The notes: generated by a model from the letters alone, not told the origin. Shown: positions 8,279-16,678, counted from the stretch's first letter. The stretch: DNA of 64,000 bases from Streptococcus bovimastitidis (GCF_001885095.1 NZ_LZDD01000001.1:868001-932000); one strand, 5' to 3'. Numbers and translations are program-made.

Positions 8279-9334
8279 ATGAAGAAAGTTAGTGTCATGG
8301 ACATCACCAGAGATTTACTCTTAGCCAATCGCTTTAATAACCACGGTTTACTTGAACCATTCACATCACCTGAAGAGCTCTTGGAAAAATCTTTAGGTAT
8401 CCAAGCCCAATACCTCAATCATGCCCTTTTTAATATCGCTATCCGATTACCAAAAGACCAGCAACAAAGCTTCGACAGCCTTGCCAAAAATGCTATCCTA
8501 GCTTGGGGACAACGGCAAACCTATCACTTTTTTGCTTATGAGCAATGGAAAGCCATTTGTCGCTTTTTAGATCACCAAAAATTATGGCCGGAAAATTACC
8601 TGAGCCAGGAAGGCCACCATCTGGAAGAGCTCCAGAAACAATTAGCCAAACAATTGCTAAATCCTTTAGAACGAAAAGTCCTCCTAGAAAAATTTCAACC
8701 CCATAGTAAAGTTCTTTTCCAATGGAGTGCTCTCTTCTTACTCCATTCCCGTAAAGGCCAACTCTATCATAAGTGGCATCCTCAAGAAAAGGATCGTTTG
8801 GTTTTTTGGGATAATCTACCCTCCGAAGTAAATCTGCACCTTGAAAGTCAGCTACTAGAAGCCTACTTTGCCTTCTATGGCCCTGCTACTTTGTCAGATG
8901 CAGCTCACTTTTTCGGATTAAGAGTGTCAGAAATAGCCAATATCCCATTACCAAACAGTAAGTCACTAAGCTTTAACAAGATGACTTATTACTATCAAGC
9001 CTTAAAACCTGAATTTGACTTACCAAATATTTTAGTGATTGGAAAATTTGATCCCTTACTGATTGCTTACAATCATAAAGACTTACTCATTCCACCAAGT
9101 TTAGCTCCCCTAGTCTGGAAAAAAGCCGGCCAGATTTCCGCCTTAATCTTGAAAAAGGGACAGTTACAGGCTACCTGGACTTTTAAAGTCAGTAAGAAAG
9201 ATATTCGTTTTACAGTAAATTATTTAACAGCTTTTAGCAAAAAAGATAAAAAAGAAATCGAAAAAGTCTTTAACAATTACTGTCAGATGATGAAGCGTCA
9301 ATTGCATTCTGTTACATATGAGAAAATTGTTTAA
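8279..9334 (+). CDS. Winged-helix protein of the AlkZ/HTH_42 DNA glycosylase-like family
   Basis: This 351-residue protein matches the HTH_42 (DUF1006) family of tandem winged-helix proteins, whose characterised members AlkZ and YcaQ/AlkX are DNA glycosylases that unhook interstrand crosslinks or remove alkylated bases. The segment LGIQAQYLNHALFN near residue 40 holds a Gln-x-Gln pair (residues 42 and 44) at the position of the catalytic Q-x-Q/Q-x-D motif. The C-terminal half shows the conserved VIGKFDPLLIAYNHKDLL region. The ATG at 8279 lacks a ribosome site; an ATG at 8297 has GAAGAAAG eight bases upstream and would give 345 residues, so either start is possible. The gene stands alone. Actual glycosylase activity is inferred from the motif only. 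Confidence 0.75.
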   Translation: MKKVSVMDITRDLLLANRFNNHGLLEPFTSPEELLEKSLGIQAQYLNHALFNIAIRLPKDQQQSFDSLAKNAILAWGQRQTYHFFAYEQWKAICRFLDHQKLWPENYLSQEGHHLEELQKQLAKQLLNPLERKVLLEKFQPHSKVLFQWSALFLLHSRKGQLYHKWHPQEKDRLVFWDNLPSEVNLHLESQLLEAYFAFYGPATLSDAAHFFGLRVSEIANIPLPNSKSLSFNKMTYYYQALKPEFDLPNILVIGKFDPLLIAYNHKDLLIPPSLAPLVWKKAGQISALILKKGQLQATWTFKVSKKDIRFTVNYLTAFSKKDKKEIEKVFNNYCQMMKRQLHSVTYEKIV

Positions 9335-9361
9335 ATCAAGCCTTTCCAAAAAGCGATTAGG

Positions 9362-10403
9362 TTAAAACTTTCCCAATCGACAGACCTTGGCAATGAGCCA
9401 TGTCATTAGAAGTGATAAGAAAATAGTTATTAAAATCGAAAATGATTGACCTATGATGTGACTTGGATAGAAGATAAGAATTCCTAGTGAACCACAAAAA
9501 CCACCAACTCCATTCAAGGCGAAAGAATCAACCACATCATCAACTAAGTTTTTTAGTCTAAGTTGCCACATGGTTAAATATGATAAGGTCGAAGAAATAA
9601 TGACAATCAAAAGCATTTGCCAGGGAGCAAGATAGCCTACACCAGCTGTGCTAGTGACCAATCCAACAACCATTCCATTTAAGACAGCTGAGGCTGATTC
9701 TTGCCTCTCAATTAAGAATTCCCGCTACTGACCAGCTAAGACCGCCAGCTATAATGGCAAGGAGACTATTTATCAGAACCTGACCTGCTTGCTGATTTAA
9801 CTCACCTACAGGGCCGGCATTAAAGCCAAACCAGCCAAGAGTAATTAAAAGCATTCCAAGATAATGCCACTTCACTTCTACTGGGTCATTATGCAGGTGA
9901 CGACTTGGTCCAACCAAAAGTGCTAAAACCAAACTTGAAACACCCGCTGATAGATGGACAACGATACCACCTGAAAAATCTAGAGCACCTAGCTGTGCAA
10001 GGAAGCCCTCTGGATTCCAAATCAGGTAGGCTAGTGGACAGTAGACAAAAGTCATCCAAAGCACTCCGAGTAAGATTAGCTGGCCAGTTCTTAAACGATC
10101 CATAACAGAACCGACAAGCATTACGATAGCATAAAGAAAGAAACAGAGTTGAAAGAAAGTTTCAAGACTATCTTTCAATTTTATGTTTCCGGCAAAAAGT
10201 ACCGACCAAAGACTAGTTCTGAAGGAAAAACCATAACCCCAGAGACCAACCATGCTAAAGAGGATATTAGAATGAGGATAACAAACTGGAAAATGATTTT
10301 TCCACTTAGGCTTCCAGAAAGATTGGCATAATAGGTCACCCCTACGCCAAAAATCATTAACCACATCATTAAGATACAAATAAATAGAAACACAAGTAAC
10401 CAT
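9362..10403 (-). pseudogene. amtB: Ammonium transporter AmtB, frameshifted
   Basis: Three reading frames in succession together make one Amt/MEP/Rh channel. The N-terminal frame (MMWLMIFGVGVTYYANLSG... SSLAW) runs from about 10393 to 10250. The middle frame (LWGYGFSF, then the GGIVVHLSAGVSSLV core with the pore His context) runs to 9722. The C-terminal frame (EFLIERQESASAVLNGMVVG... DDVVDSFALNGVGG) ends at 9362. The first break looks like a one-base deletion near 10245-10255. The second looks like one extra G in the GGG at 9721-9723, which turns VAEFLIE into a stop four codons on. The probable original start is GTG at 10391-10393 behind AAAGGATGG. No working protein is expected. Confidence 0.85.
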
Positions 10404-10501
10404 CCTTTACAAACTAAAATTCTTTTGTTAAACTGAGACTGGTTTTTGCTTAACTGGTTAAGTATTTTAAAGCAGTTTTTTATTTTTGTCAAGGAGATTG
10501 T

Positions 10502-11627
10502 ATGAAGAACTATAAGATTATTATCATTGGTCCGGTGCAGCTGGGATTGGCTTTGCAGCAAGTTTAGAATGTCTTGGAATCAAAGACTATATTATTTTAG
10601 AAAAAGGAATCATAGGCGATAGTTTTCAAAAGTGGCCAAAAACGACACAATTCATTACCCCTTCTTTTACCAGTAATGGATTTGGTTTTCCGGATATGAA
10701 TGCTGTTGTACCAGACACTTCTCCTGCTTTTTCATTTGAAAAGGAACTTCTTTCTGGTAAAGAATATGCTCAATATTTAAGATTAGTTGCTAAAACATAT
10801 GGTATCACTGTACAAGAAAACTGTCAGGTTACAAAGATTAATAAATCAAATGATTCTTATCAAATTGATTCCAGTCTGGGACTCTATCAAGCAAAGTATC
10901 TGATTGTTGCTACGGGTGAATTTCAAAATCCAGATACCACCGGTATTCAAGGGGCCGAACTGGCTATGCACTACGGCCATGTTGAGCATTTCTATGTCAC
11001 TTCTGACAAACCCTTTATCATTATTGGCGGAAATGAGAGTGCTTGTGATGCCTTAACCCATCTAGCATACTTAGGTAATGAGGTTCATCTTTTCACTGAT
11101 TGTTTTGGGGCTAAAGAAGATAATCCCGACCCAAGTATTTCTCTGTCACCGATAACAAAAGAAAGACTGAAATATATTCAGTCAGACCCTAAATACCATA
11201 TTCACATTAAGGAAGGTAAAAAAGCTCGCAAGATTGAACTAATTAAGCAGATTTATCATGTGACTTTTGAGGATGGGTCATGCACCAATAGTCATCATAA
11301 ACCTATTTTAGCAACCGGATTTCGCAACTGTTGTCACTTAATTGATGGCATTGACCTCTTTGACTATGATGCTCAGCAATTACCCAAAGTCAATGAAAAG
11401 GATGAATCTACCGTTCAAGACAATTGTTTCTTAATTGGCCCTAGTTTGAGACAGGGACAAACCATTTTTTGTTATATTTATAAATTCCATCAACGCTTTT
11501 TACCAGTCATTGCTGAAATGGCAAAACGTGAAAATTGGACCTTAAATCCAGAAGAAGTCGCTTTTTCAAGGCAAATCAAATGTATTTGGAGGACTTATCT
11601 TGTTGCCAGGTCAACTGTGATTGTTAG
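10502..11627 (+). pseudogene. FAD/NAD(P)-dependent monooxygenase-like flavoprotein, frameshifted
   Basis: A good ribosome site (AAGGAG, 10493-10498) precedes ATG 10502 and the sequence KNYKIIIIG, the start of a Rossmann FAD-binding strand. One base is missing at about 10531-10532: restoring it gives G-x-G-A-A-G-I-G-F-A-A-S-L-E and joins the frame that runs on from there as one long flavin monooxygenase (FMO/CzcO-like) protein with a second dinucleotide site (IIIGGNESACDAL). Near 11583-11585 another base is missing: the other frame gives YLEDLSCCQVNCDC and a stop at 11625-11627, in place of an unrelated tail. The gene is therefore broken at both ends. A residual product starting at 10696 would lack the FAD site. 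Confidence 0.82.
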
Positions 11628-11645
11628 GAGTGAATGGCCAATTTA

Positions 11646-11654
11646 TGGTACAAT
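11646..11654 (+). promoter_or_regulatory. Extended -10 promoter of the 44-residue membrane protein gene
   Basis: TG-G-TACAAT (11646-11654) lies in the 3' end of the flavoprotein pseudogene, about 27 bases before the ATG. No clear -35. Confidence 0.5.
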
Positions 11655-11681
11655 AAGAGAAAGTTTCTTAAAGGAGTTATT

Positions 11682-11816
11682 ATGAAAAAAGAATACATTT
11701 CCTATCTTTCAGCTGCTATTTTTATCATTTATGGATTAAGTAATCATAAGATGGTCTTCTTGATTTTAGGTTTTATCCTCATCTTAATTGGCCTTGCTGA
11801 TCGCCTAAAAAAATAA
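11682..11816 (+). CDS. Small two-helix membrane protein
   Basis: This 44-residue protein (MKKEYISYLSAAIFIIYG...) has two closely spaced hydrophobic helices (about 6-20 and 23-39) and a basic end (DRLKK). It starts on a strong AAAGGAG (11671-11677), has its own promoter and ends in a strong terminator, so it is a real single gene. It resembles the small DUF3188-type membrane proteins of lactic acid bacteria, but I am not certain of that family. Function unknown. Confidence 0.65.
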   Translation: MKKEYISYLSAAIFIIYGLSNHKMVFLILGFILILIGLADRLKK

Positions 11817-11837
11817 GACCCTAAGGTCTTATTTTTT
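11808..11837. terminator. Strong bidirectional terminator
   Basis: AAAAAATAAGACC (11808-11820), loop CTAA, GGTCTTATTTTTT (11825-11837): a perfect 13-base-pair stem shared with the convergent oppA-type gene. Confidence 0.92.
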
Positions 11838-13485
11838 ATTTTGTTTTATAGGCTTGAGAGAAGTCTACATCGAGACCAGTTGAGTTACGAACCAAGCCTT
11901 TAATGTTTGGATTTTGTAAGCCTGCGTTAGAAAGATTATAAAGTGGGTTATAATGAGCACCTTCATATAGGGCTTTTTCTGCGGCTTTGTAATCATCAGC
12001 AGCTGCATCTTTGTCTAAAGCATGAGTAGTCAAAGCTTCTTTATAGGCTTTGTCGTATTCTGGACTAGCAATTTTACCATAGTTGTAATCAGATGTTGTT
12101 GTGAATAATCCATAGAATGTTGAACCTTCTGGATAATCACCACCCCAACTAACAAAGGCAATTTCAAAGTTTTGGTTGCTAGTATCTTTTAGGCGTTGTT
12201 TAAAGGTTACAAATTTTTCTTCAAGAGTGAATCCAGGTAGATTCTTTTCCCAAGCTTCTTTTAGGTAATCAACAGCTGCTTTTTTAGCCGGATTATCAGA
12301 ATCAGCTTCCATTGTTAAGGTTAGCTTATCCACTCCAAGTTCTTGCAAACCTTCTTTAAATAATTTAGCTGCTTCTTCCTTATTATAAGAGTATGGTTGA
12401 GCAACATGTTCACTTAAATCTGTCCCATCAGTTAGTTTTTCCAAACCTACTGGTGCTAGGGCTTTTGCTGCTTTAGACCCAGTATCAACAGCTGCTTTAA
12501 CCAAACCTTCACGGTCTGTAGCTAAGTTAAGTGCCTTACGAATTTTAGCATTAGTTAAAGCTTTAACAGAACCAGTTTCATTGTAAACAATATAATCAGC
12601 TCGGGCTTCAGCAATTTCAATCATATCTTTATTATTCTTATTAGCATTAAAGATTGCTGAAGTACCTGAGATATTAGCAAAATCCAATTGTCCCTGTTTG
12701 TACATTTGGACTGCTGTATCAGGTTTTTTAACCGTTTGTACATTGATTGTTTTTGTTTTTACTTTTTTAGCATTCCAATAATATTTGTTTTTAACTAGTT
12801 TGAAACTACCACTCGTTCCATTCCAGTCTTTAACAGTATAAGGACCTGAGTAAATGAGTTTGTCTGAATTAGTTCCATAATCTTTGCCGGCCTGTTCAAC
12901 AAAGGCTTTTTTCTGAGGAACAAAGTTAGAGAATGACAGTAAGCTTTCAAACTGTGGTGCTGGTGTGTCTAAAGTAAAAATGATTTTATTCCCTTCTGCT
13001 TTGACACCTAATTGACTAAAATCTTTGATTTCGCCTGACAGAATCTTATCAGCATTTTTCAAATGAGCATCTGTTGTTAAATAAGCATACTCAGAAGCTG
13101 TTTTAGGATCAACCATCCGTTGCCATGTATAAACAAAGTCTTCAGCTGTTAAATCAGATCCATCCGACCATTTGAGACCATCTCGTAATGTAGCTGTATA
13201 AGTTTTACCATCTTCTGAAATATCGACTTTTTTAGCTAAATCTGCGACTAATTTTCCATCTTTACCAACACGGAGTAAATTACTACCAGAATTTCCAATG
13301 GCCATTGCAGAATACCGGTCAGTATTTTTTGAGATGTCTAATGTAATGATTTCAGTCGGTGTGTACCAGTTAATCACATCTTTTGAGCCAGTCTTGGTTT
13401 CCTTAGACTGTCCACCACAAGCAACCAGAGTCACTGTTGAAAGTGCCACAAGCCCTAAACTTGCATATTTTTTCCATTCCTTCAT
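11836..13485 (-). CDS. Peptide ABC transporter substrate-binding lipoprotein (OppA family)
   Basis: This 549-residue extracellular lipoprotein has a signal peptide with lipobox LVAC (Cys about residue 22) and a solute-binding family 5 body: LKWSDGSDLTAEDFVYTW is the family signature near the N-terminus, and the C-terminal lobe has the YNPLYNLSNAG region. It binds oligopeptides for an Opp-type importer. No permease or ATPase genes are next to it, so it is an orphan receptor that must work with an Opp membrane complex encoded elsewhere, as several streptococcal pheromone or peptide receptors do. The start at 13485 has AGGAG at 13494-13498; longer in-frame starts would lie upstream of or inside the promoter. 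Confidence 0.93.
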   Translation of the reverse strand: MKEWKKYASLGLVALSTVTLVACGGQSKETKTGSKDVINWYTPTEIITLDISKNTDRYSAMAIGNSGSNLLRVGKDGKLVADLAKKVDISEDGKTYTATLRDGLKWSDGSDLTAEDFVYTWQRMVDPKTASEYAYLTTDAHLKNADKILSGEIKDFSQLGVKAEGNKIIFTLDTPAPQFESLLSFSNFVPQKKAFVEQAGKDYGTNSDKLIYSGPYTVKDWNGTSGSFKLVKNKYYWNAKKVKTKTINVQTVKKPDTAVQMYKQGQLDFANISGTSAIFNANKNNKDMIEIAEARADYIVYNETGSVKALTNAKIRKALNLATDREGLVKAAVDTGSKAAKALAPVGLEKLTDGTDLSEHVAQPYSYNKEEAAKLFKEGLQELGVDKLTLTMEADSDNPAKKAAVDYLKEAWEKNLPGFTLEEKFVTFKQRLKDTSNQNFEIAFVSWGGDYPEGSTFYGLFTTTSDYNYGKIASPEYDKAYKEALTTHALDKDAAADDYKAAEKALYEGAHYNPLYNLSNAGLQNPNIKGLVRNSTGLDVDFSQAYKTK

Positions 13486-13537
13486 AAAAATAGCTCCTAT
13501 TATTTTCTTAACTTTTAATAAATAAGTTATGCATTCA

Positions 13538-13581
13538 ATCATATCACTAGACTTATAAATTGTCAAATAATTTAGAAAATT
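13538..13581 (-). promoter_or_regulatory. Promoter of the orphan peptide-binding gene, with a weak CodY-like site
   Basis: On the - strand TTGACA (13561-13566), 17 bases, and TG-A-TATGAT (-10 at 13538-13543). Directly upstream, 13567-13581 matches the CodY consensus AATTTTCWGAAAATT at 11 of 15 positions. CodY control of peptide uptake would make sense but this match is modest. Confidence 0.7.
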
Positions 13582-13610
13582 TTTTCTATTGTATTTTTAT
13601 CCACAAAGAT

Positions 13611-13647
13611 AAAAAATAACCTAGATGATATCTAGGTTATTTTTTTA
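13611..13647 (-). terminator. Terminator of the PC4-like gene
   Basis: CCTAGAT (13620-13626), loop GAT, ATCTAGG (13630-13636) inside a longer A/T-paired stem; T runs on both sides allow either direction. Confidence 0.85.
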
Positions 13648-13661
13648 GATTGAAGAACATT

Positions 13662-13877
13662 TTAGTTTTCTTTAAAAGCTTTAACCAACTTGTCAAACTC
13701 TTCGTTACTTAAAGTAACTCCTTTTCCCATCTTGGTGTGATCTGGACTCCAGGTTCTGATATCCCATTTAGCTTCTGCCCCATTAAAGGAGACACGATTT
13801 AATTCCTTTGTCCAACCCTTCTCACTTTCAGAAAGGGTTAATAAATGTTCTTCTATTGTAAATGTAAATTCAGCCAT
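13662..13877 (-). CDS. ydbC: YdbC/PC4-like single-stranded DNA-binding protein
   Basis: This 71-residue protein matches the YdbC family, whose Lactococcus lactis member has a PC4-like fold and binds single-stranded DNA. The pattern is N-terminal strands with ESEKGWTKELNRVSFNG, then KWDIRTWSPDHTKMGKGVTLS, then a single C-terminal helix (NEEFDKLVKAFKEN). It is at full family length. A strong AGGAGGAT precedes the ATG. It is transcribed alone, divergently from the next gene. The cellular role is unknown. Confidence 0.82.
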   Translation of the reverse strand: MAEFTFTIEEHLLTLSESEKGWTKELNRVSFNGAEAKWDIRTWSPDHTKMGKGVTLSNEEFDKLVKAFKEN

Positions 13878-13997
13878 TTTTATCCTCCTAATAGTAGATT
13901 CGAAAATCTTTTGAAAAAATTGCTATTTCTTTAAAAATTTTATGATTTAAGGTAAAATACTATAAAACTATTTTAACAAGAAAAAAGGAATTTAGCT

Positions 13998-14297
13998 ATG
14001 AAATCATTTATGACTATTATCAAAGACCACCTTATCGATTTTATAGAAAGTAAACCTAGAGAAAAACATGATAAAATTTCATTAAACCATAACCAACTTA
14101 TTACGAAGATTAAAAAGGCAGTAAGTGAGCAAGTACCAGTCCATCTTATTGCCAATAAAAAAAGTTATACTGGTATTATTCTTAAATATGATAAAGGTGA
14201 AGAACAAATTGTTTTCAAAAATAATCAAAACAAATTGACTTCGATAATCAATTTAGCTGATATTGAAAAAATAAGTCCCTTACCTCAGACAAAATAA
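13998..14297 (+). CDS. Uncharacterised 99-residue protein
   Basis: I do not recognise this protein with certainty. It is basic, has no signal peptide or membrane helix, and divides into an N-terminal helical half (1-45) and a C-terminal half of short strands: VPVHLIANKKSYTGIILKYDKGEEQIVF, ending in IINLADIEKIS. The second half looks like a small beta-barrel of the Sm/YolD-like kind, in which a strand, a glycine turn and a final D-I-x-x-I strand alternate. That is a resemblance only. The start has AAAAAAGGAA upstream. It has its own terminator and stands between the divergent PC4-like gene and the convergent U32 gene. Confidence 0.65.
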   Translation: MKSFMTIIKDHLIDFIESKPREKHDKISLNHNQLITKIKKAVSEQVPVHLIANKKSYTGIILKYDKGEEQIVFKNNQNKLTSIINLADIEKISPLPQTK

Positions 14298-14298
14298 A

Positions 14299-14346
14299 AA
14301 TGATGGTAGAAAGAGCAAATTAAGCTCTTCTAGCATCATTTTTTAT
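14299..14346. terminator. Bidirectional terminator
   Basis: Outer arms AATGATG and CATCATT with inner AGAGC/GCTCT pair around an A-rich loop, with flanking A and T runs; shared by the 99-residue gene and the convergent U32 gene. Confidence 0.75.
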
Positions 14347-15632
14347 TATGCTCTTACAGTTTGGCTACTGCCATCTTTTTTATAGAGGTTGACAAGTCCT
14401 TCTTTACAAGCTCTAATCATATCACCAGGCTTCACAGCTTGCGGTAAACTAATAGTTAAGAGAGCCATTGGATTTGGTGCACGGTCAATTTTATTGCCAT
14501 CTTCATCATGAAGGTCTGTCACGATTGTTTCAAAATGACGGAAACCCGGTCCGTAAAACTCAATACGATCACCTTCATGGATAACATTGCGTTGACGGAT
14601 GGTTGCGGTCATTGTGTCATCGTCAAAAGCGACAACTTCGCCGACAAATTTATATTGTGGTATTTTACGGCGGGCACCGAAGAGTTGCTCGTTCTCAGTA
14701 GGAGTTCCGTAATAGAAACCTGTCGCTAATTCTCTCTGTGCAACCTTCCAAAGTTCGTCAATAAGTTCCTCTTTGATAGCATGGAATTTTTCTGGACTTT
14801 CCATGTAGGCATCAACGGCAGCTTTATAACAGTTAGTCACAGTTGACACGTAATGAATTGATTTCATTCGGCCTTCAATTTTTAAGCTGTCAACACCATT
14901 TTCGATCAAGTCAGGTATATGATTAATCATACACATATCCACTGAAGACATGGAATACTCCTCTGGTATTTCACCCTTCAAAGAACGACGTTCAGAACCA
15001 AATGGCATATCATATAAATCGTATTTCCAACGACAAGACTGTGAGCAGCCACCACGGTTAGCATCACGATGACTCATATGGTTTGACAGAACACAGCGGC
15101 CTGAATATGAGATACACATAGCTCCGTGAACAAAGGCTTCAATTTCCACATCGGTCCGTTTACGGATTTCAGATAGCTCAGCCATATTAACTTCCCGGGC
15201 TAAAACAACACGGGTCAAGCCCATTTCTTTCCAAAATTCAAAGGTTTCATAGTTGGTTGATGAAGCTTGAGTAGAAAGGTGAATTTCTAAGCCAGGGGCT
15301 TCAGTTGAACAAATAACAATTAAGGCTGGATCTGAAACGATAACAGCATCTAAGCCCATATCACGTAATTGGCGGAACCACTCGCCAGCACCGATTTCGT
15401 TACCTTCATGGGTAACCATATTTGCAGCTACATAGACCTTAGCATCCCGAGCATGGGCGTAGTCTATTCCTTCTTGCAATTCTTCCATTGAAAAGTTTCC
15501 TGCCCGACTACGTAAACCGTAAGCCTGACCACCTACAAAAACGGCATCTGCACCATAATCGATAGCAACTTTTAATTTTTCTAGAGTTCCAGCAGGTGAG
15601 AGAACCTCTGGTCTTTTTTTCATATTTGTCAT
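14346..15632 (-). CDS. yrrO: U32 family protein, YrrO/TrhP type (tRNA hydroxylation)
   Basis: This 428-residue protein belongs to peptidase family U32, formerly annotated as collagenase. Members in Bacillus (YrrN/YrrO) and E. coli (TrhP) are now known to hydroxylate uridine-34 of tRNAs using prephenate, with an iron-sulfur cluster. The U32 signature with cysteines is visible as EAFVHGAMC, SGRC and GGCSQSCRW; the barrel begins RPEVLSPAGTLEKLKVAIDYGADAVFVGG, and the C-terminal beta domain (EVVAFDDDTMTATIRQRNVI) is present, giving full length. It pairs with the shorter U32 gene about 100 bases upstream, as in Bacillus. A role in tRNA 5-hydroxyuridine formation is family inference. Ribosome site AGAAAG is weak. 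Confidence 0.9.
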   Translation of the reverse strand: MTNMKKRPEVLSPAGTLEKLKVAIDYGADAVFVGGQAYGLRSRAGNFSMEELQEGIDYAHARDAKVYVAANMVTHEGNEIGAGEWFRQLRDMGLDAVIVSDPALIVICSTEAPGLEIHLSTQASSTNYETFEFWKEMGLTRVVLAREVNMAELSEIRKRTDVEIEAFVHGAMCISYSGRCVLSNHMSHRDANRGGCSQSCRWKYDLYDMPFGSERRSLKGEIPEEYSMSSVDMCMINHIPDLIENGVDSLKIEGRMKSIHYVSTVTNCYKAAVDAYMESPEKFHAIKEELIDELWKVAQRELATGFYYGTPTENEQLFGARRKIPQYKFVGEVVAFDDDTMTATIRQRNVIHEGDRIEFYGPGFRHFETIVTDLHDEDGNKIDRAPNPMALLTISLPQAVKPGDMIRACKEGLVNLYKKDGSSQTVRA

Positions 15633-15734
15633 TATTTTTTCTTTCTATTTTCAAGATAGGTAGATAAAAATCTATGTATAAAAATTTTTCCTCAAGCCTT
15701 GAAATAGCAAAACTCGCACTTAAGGAAAAGTTAC

Positions 15735-16661
15735 TTATTTAACTGTTTTTGGGTCAAAATCATAGAAGCCAGTATCTAGACCTCGACCCTTTGGATGTAA
15801 GTCTTTCACTTTTTGATCAAGCTCATCTGCTTTCTCTAAACTCCATTGGCCATTTTCAATCAGAACTTTGGCTTGCAAGAATAAACGACAAATCTCTACA
15901 AAATTATCACCAGGACAATAGATTCCATCCAATTTCCAATGGCCCAATCGATGCTCATAGAGCTGTCCTAACTTGGACATCATATCAATATCATTGTTCA
16001 TAAAGATATGCGTTCCGTGTTTGTCTTGATAGACAGAATAGTGACTATCATGGTCGCTTGGTTCAGCAAGAAATAGTCCTCGTTGTCTTGTGACCTGGTC
16101 ATCAATATGGGTAAAGTTGTAGTAATTTTCCAGCAAAGGGCGTTTTGAATGGTGAATAACTGAAGCACCATATACTAATACTTCTGCAGGAAAATCTAAA
16201 TTTGCTGCTAGTTGGAATAGCTCTTCAGATGGAATTTCTCTTGCTAAAACACTTTCAACTGCGCCATGTTGTCCCCAAAAATTAACTTGTCGACTTGAAG
16301 TTACAAAAACAGATGTATCATAAATTAACTTAAAGTTATAGCCATCTCTTTTATTGATATAAAAAAGACCAGCATCTCCGACAACCAAGTAATCAACATG
16401 AATCTCTTTCATCAAATCCAGAAAGGGTTTGATATTATCCATCATATCCTGGTGCATCAATGCGTTGCAAGCAACTGTAAGTTCTTTTCCGGCTTCATGT
16501 ACTACGTCGGCAATTTGACGTATTTCTTCTTCAGAAAAATTATATGGCAAACGTAAGCCAAAATTTTCTTCACCAATATAAATGCGATCGACTCCAATTG
16601 CCAAGAGTTGTTTTACTTGTTCAATACTTTCAGCAGTAGCTGTTACAATTATTTTTTCCAT
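15735..16661 (-). CDS. yrrN: U32 family protein, YrrN/TrhP1 type
   Basis: This 308-residue protein is the shorter partner of the YrrN-YrrO pair. It keeps the U32 barrel (MEKIIVTATAES, VDRIYIGEENFGLRLP) and ends after the barrel without the C-terminal beta domain of its neighbour. The cysteine signature of catalytic U32 proteins is missing: where EAFVHGAMC would be it has EVLVYGASVIHHSKRP, so it probably acts as a non-catalytic or differently working partner. The start MEKII at 16661 is supported by the conserved N-terminus, yet the only upstream signal is a -10 box eight bases away. A TTG nine bases earlier lies inside that box edge and is unlikely. Confidence 0.85.
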   Translation of the reverse strand: MEKIIVTATAESIEQVKQLLAIGVDRIYIGEENFGLRLPYNFSEEEIRQIADVVHEAGKELTVACNALMHQDMMDNIKPFLDLMKEIHVDYLVVGDAGLFYINKRDGYNFKLIYDTSVFVTSSRQVNFWGQHGAVESVLAREIPSEELFQLAANLDFPAEVLVYGASVIHHSKRPLLENYYNFTHIDDQVTRQRGLFLAEPSDHDSHYSVYQDKHGTHIFMNNDIDMMSKLGQLYEHRLGHWKLDGIYCPGDNFVEICRLFLQAKVLIENGQWSLEKADELDQKVKDLHPKGRGLDTGFYDFDPKTVK

Positions 16662-16678
16662 AGGACTCAATTATACCA
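16662..16678 (-). promoter_or_regulatory. Perfect extended -10 abutting the yrrN start (leaderless candidate)
   Basis: TG-G-TATAAT on the - strand (-10 at 16670-16675), then eight bases to the ATG, with no Shine-Dalgarno in between. A TTGACA lies further up but 32 bases from this -10. Confidence 0.65.

Noticed and set aside
10449..10462. Palindrome CTTAAC-TG-GTTAAG as a GlnR site for the ammonium transporter
   Set aside because: It does not fit TGTNA-N7-TNACA; with both neighbouring genes broken it may be a remnant operator, but there is no consensus to name it.
10181..10561. Separate small membrane protein gene on the - strand
   Set aside because: It is the N-terminal third of the frameshifted ammonium transporter; its upstream part runs back through the divergent gene start.
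10696..11685. Intact 329-residue oxidoreductase starting at 10696
   Set aside because: The frame continues upstream to the FAD motif once one base is restored at 10531, and the true ribosome site is at 10493. The last 35 residues come from a second frameshift and are not family sequence.
13485..13566. Longer N-terminus for the peptide-binding lipoprotein (27 extra residues)
   Set aside because: The -10 and -35 boxes lie within this stretch, so it would not be transcribed as coding sequence, and the extra residues spoil the signal peptide.
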